This document shows, one piece after another, positions 62,105 to 64,000 of a stretch of DNA of 64,000 nt (its first letter is position 1; the number at the start of each line of letters is the position of its first letter). The DNA is taken from contig CAUZBP010000012.1 of NCBI GenBank assembly GCA_963578105.1, positions 17,832 to 81,831 of the forward strand, in the 5' to 3' direction. This DNA is from GCA-2718815 sp963578105 (GTDB lineage: Bacteria; Planctomycetota; Planctomycetia; Pirellulales; Pirellulaceae). Both the position numbers and the translations under genes were made by a program. The notes beneath the pieces were generated by a model. That model did no database searches. It had not been told where the DNA came from and saw nothing but the letters and a program-made list of their open reading frames with translations.

Positions 62105-64000
62105 ATGGTCAATCGAAACCTCATCCGGAATTTGGAAAGTGAATCTGATTGGGAACAAGAATTTAGTGAAGCACTCTCGGGAGTCGCCGAAACGGCCCTC
62201 GCGACGCTCGAAGCCGAACACGCTATCAAACCCAATAAGATCGTTGATGGACGTGTCATTCGAGTCGACGACGAGCAGGTGTTGGTCGACATCGGTTACA
62301 AAAGCGAAGGCACCATTCCGCTGCGCGAGTGGGAAGAAGATGAAGAACCACCCCAAGAGGGCGATTTAGTCCAGGTCCTGGTGGAAGAGGTTGAAGAGGA
62401 CACCGGCCGGGTGGATGATCCTAACGGGATGATCGCACTCAGTAAAACGAAGGCTCAAAAAATCCTGCGCTGGCAGGAAATGATGAAGTCGGTTGAAGAA
62501 GGTCAAGTGGTCACCGGCAAGGTGACACGCAAGATCAAAGGTGGCTTGTTGGTGGACATTGGTGTTAATGTCTTCTTGCCAGCCAGCCAGGTCGATATTC
62601 GTCGACCCCACGATATCGGGGACTACATTGGCCGTACCGTACAATGTGAAGTTTTAAAAATTGATGAGGCCCGTCGTAACATTGTGGTCAGTCGGCGGTC
62701 GTTGATAGAAAAACAGCGTCAGGAAGACCGCACCGCTTTGCTCAGTGAGCTGGAAGTTGGGCAATTGCGAAAGGGCGTTGTGAAGAACATCGCCGAATTC
62801 GGCGCCTTTGTCGACTTGGGTGGTATTGATGGCCTGCTGCATATTACCGACATGAGTTGGGGAAGGATTGGGCATCCTTCGGAAATGGTTTCGATCGACC
62901 AGGAAATCGAAGTCCAGATTCTGGATATCAACCAGGAAAAGGAAAAGATTGCACTTGGATTAAAACAGAAATTCAGCAGCCCTTGGGAAAATGTTGACGA
63001 AAAGTATTCCCTGAACGCCGTAGTACGTGGCACCGTGGTAAACGTGATGAGCTATGGTGCGTTCATTAAACTCGAGGAGGGCATCGAAGGTTTGGTACAC
63101 ATCAGCGAGATGTCGTGGACCAAACGAATCAGTCACCCAAACGAACTTGTTCAAATTGGTGACGAGATTGACGTCGTCATTTTGCGTGTGCACAAGGACA
63201 AGGAAGAGATCTCTCTGGGCATGAAGCAAACCCAGACCAATCCCTGGGACAATGTTGCCGAGCGTTATCCCATCGATACCATGGTAAAGGGCCAGGTGCG
63301 AAATCTGACCAATTACGGTGCCTTCATCGAATTGGGGGAGGGGATCGACGGCCTGTTGCATGTCTCGGACATGTCCTGGACCCGGAAGATCAGTCACCCC
63401 AGTGAAATGTTGGAAAAAAACCAGGAAATCGAATGCAAGGTCCTGTCGGTGGATCAGGAGCGACGACGTATTGCCCTGGGTCTGAAACAAAAAGACGATG
63501 ACCCCTGGACAACGAAAATTCCCAGCAGCTACACTCCCGGGCAACTGGTGATTGGAACCGTGACAAAAATCACCAACTTTGGTGTCTTTGTGGGACTCGA
63601 AGACGGCCTCGAAGGCCTGCTGCACATTTCGGAGTTGGCCGATCACAAAGTGGAAAATCCCGAAGACATCGTCAAGGTGGGGGAAAAAATCGAAGTCAAA
63701 ATTCTCCGTGTCGACACTGACGAGCGTAAAATTGGATTGTCACGCAAGCGAGTCGACTGGGCCGAGGAAGATGAAACTGAGGAAGAAAAGGCAACGGCAG
63801 TAGAAAGCGGAGGTTCTCAGGCAAGCGCCGATACGGCCAATCTGAAAGGCGGACTGGGAGCCTCGGGACCGTTGATCGACGCGGGCATGGCAGCGGATTC
63901 GGCAGCGGATTCGGCAGCGGATTCGGCAGCGGATTCGGCAGCGGATTCGGCAGCGGATTCGGCAGCGGATTCGGCAGCGGATTCGGCAGCGGATTCGGCA
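62105..64000 (+). CDS. rpsA: 30S ribosomal protein S1 (3' end outside window)
   Basis: An open frame of 632 codons running off the window. After a 45-residue acidic leader come six S1 domains: ADDEQ-type IRVDDEQVLVDIGYKSEGTIPL, KVTRKIKGGLLVDIGVNVFLPAS, KNIAEFGAFVDLGGIDGLLHIT, NVMSYGAFIKLEEGIEGLVHIS, NLTNYGAFIELGEGIDGLLHVS and KITNFGVFVGLEDGLEGLLHIS (parts cited). S1 binds mRNA on the 30S subunit and aids initiation, important where Shine-Dalgarno sequences are weak. The tail ends in a tandem AADS repeat that continues beyond the window. Confidence 0.96.
   Translation, partial: MVNRNLIRNLESESDWEQEFSEALSGVAETALATLEAEHAIKPNKIVDGRVIRVDDEQVLVDIGYKSEGTIPLREWEEDEEPPQEGDLVQVLVEEVEEDTGRVDDPNGMIALSKTKAQKILRWQEMMKSVEEGQVVTGKVTRKIKGGLLVDIGVNVFLPASQVDIRRPHDIGDYIGRTVQCEVLKIDEARRNIVVSRRSLIEKQRQEDRTALLSELEVGQLRKGVVKNIAEFGAFVDLGGIDGLLHITDMSWGRIGHPSEMVSIDQEIEVQILDINQEKEKIALGLKQKFSSPWENVDEKYSLNAVVRGTVVNVMSYGAFIKLEEGIEGLVHISEMSWTKRISHPNELVQIGDEIDVVILRVHKDKEEISLGMKQTQTNPWDNVAERYPIDTMVKGQVRNLTNYGAFIELGEGIDGLLHVSDMSWTRKISHPSEMLEKNQEIECKVLSVDQERRRIALGLKQKDDDPWTTKIPSSYTPGQLVIGTVTKITNFGVFVGLEDGLEGLLHISELADHKVENPEDIVKVGEKIEVKILRVDTDERKIGLSRKRVDWAEEDETEEEKATAVESGGSQASADTANLKGGLGASGPLIDAGMAADSAADSAADSAADSAADSAADSAADSAADSAADSA
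63890..64000 (+). repeat. rpsA: In-frame 12-bp tandem repeat in the rpsA tail
   Basis: The unit GCAGCGGATTCG occurs nine full times (63890-63997) and begins a tenth at the window edge, all identical, encoding Ala-Ala-Asp-Ser repeats. Perfect identity implies recent slippage. The true copy number cannot be seen here. Confidence 0.95.

Overview
The window reads as a planctomycete chromosome, most like a Pirellulales (Rhodopirellula/Blastopirellula-type) bacterium. The evidence is two DUF1549/DUF1553 + DUF1501 gene pairs, a PEP-CTERM protein, a ceramidase-domain protein, a gingipain-type C25 peptidase, a membrane Ser/Thr kinase beside an FHA protein and an ECF sigma factor, and poor Shine-Dalgarno use with TTG/GTG starts at several genes. 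No rRNA, IS element, phage gene or CRISPR array was seen. All protein calls come from reading motifs by eye; no database search was run.

Region 1 (1-7.7 kb): the 3' part of a DUF1553 gene and its DUF1501 partner (+), then a minus-strand run thiolase > Zn-ribbon/OB-fold protein > AAC(3)-like acetyltransferase > MFS transporter. Region 2 (8.4-17 kb): an MFS transporter behind a perfect 17-bp inverted repeat, then a sugar module: an SDR dehydrogenase (-), a lipoprotein/ATPase/permease ABC importer (+) whose permease carries an extra domain, an enolase-superfamily sugar-acid dehydratase (+) and an SMP-30-type lactonase (-). Together these suggest uptake and non-phosphorylative oxidation of a sugar or sugar acid. 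Region 3 (17-33 kb): the second DUF1501/DUF1549 pair, a TIM-barrel isomerase/epimerase, an HtrA protease, DeoC, a LarA/DUF2088 protein, a cytochrome P450, a ceramidase-domain protein, a family-10-like glycoside hydrolase and an unknown membrane protein, closed by tRNA-Gly(CCC).

Region 4 (33.3-40.6 kb) is accessory in character: long stretches without firm genes, strong hairpins, small exported proteins, a PEP-CTERM protein, a C25 peptidase, a probably frameshifted surface protein and a degenerate receiver-domain protein. Region 5 (40.6-51.9 kb): YjbQ, a sirtuin, SufU-SufS, an 8 x 15 bp minisatellite, an XRE regulator, a zone with a short glycosyltransferase-like gene and an N-terminally truncated DapA-family gene, then a polysaccharide deacetylase, a DMT exporter, a PYROXD2-like oxidoreductase and a conserved hypothetical.

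Region 6 (52.2-64 kb): a four-S1-domain protein, a six-gene minus-strand signalling run (coiled-coil protein, FHA protein, membrane Ser/Thr kinase, exported/membrane protein, ECF sigma factor, Cys-rich anti-sigma-like protein), then cmk and rpsA. rpsA runs off the window inside a 12-bp (AADS) tandem repeat.
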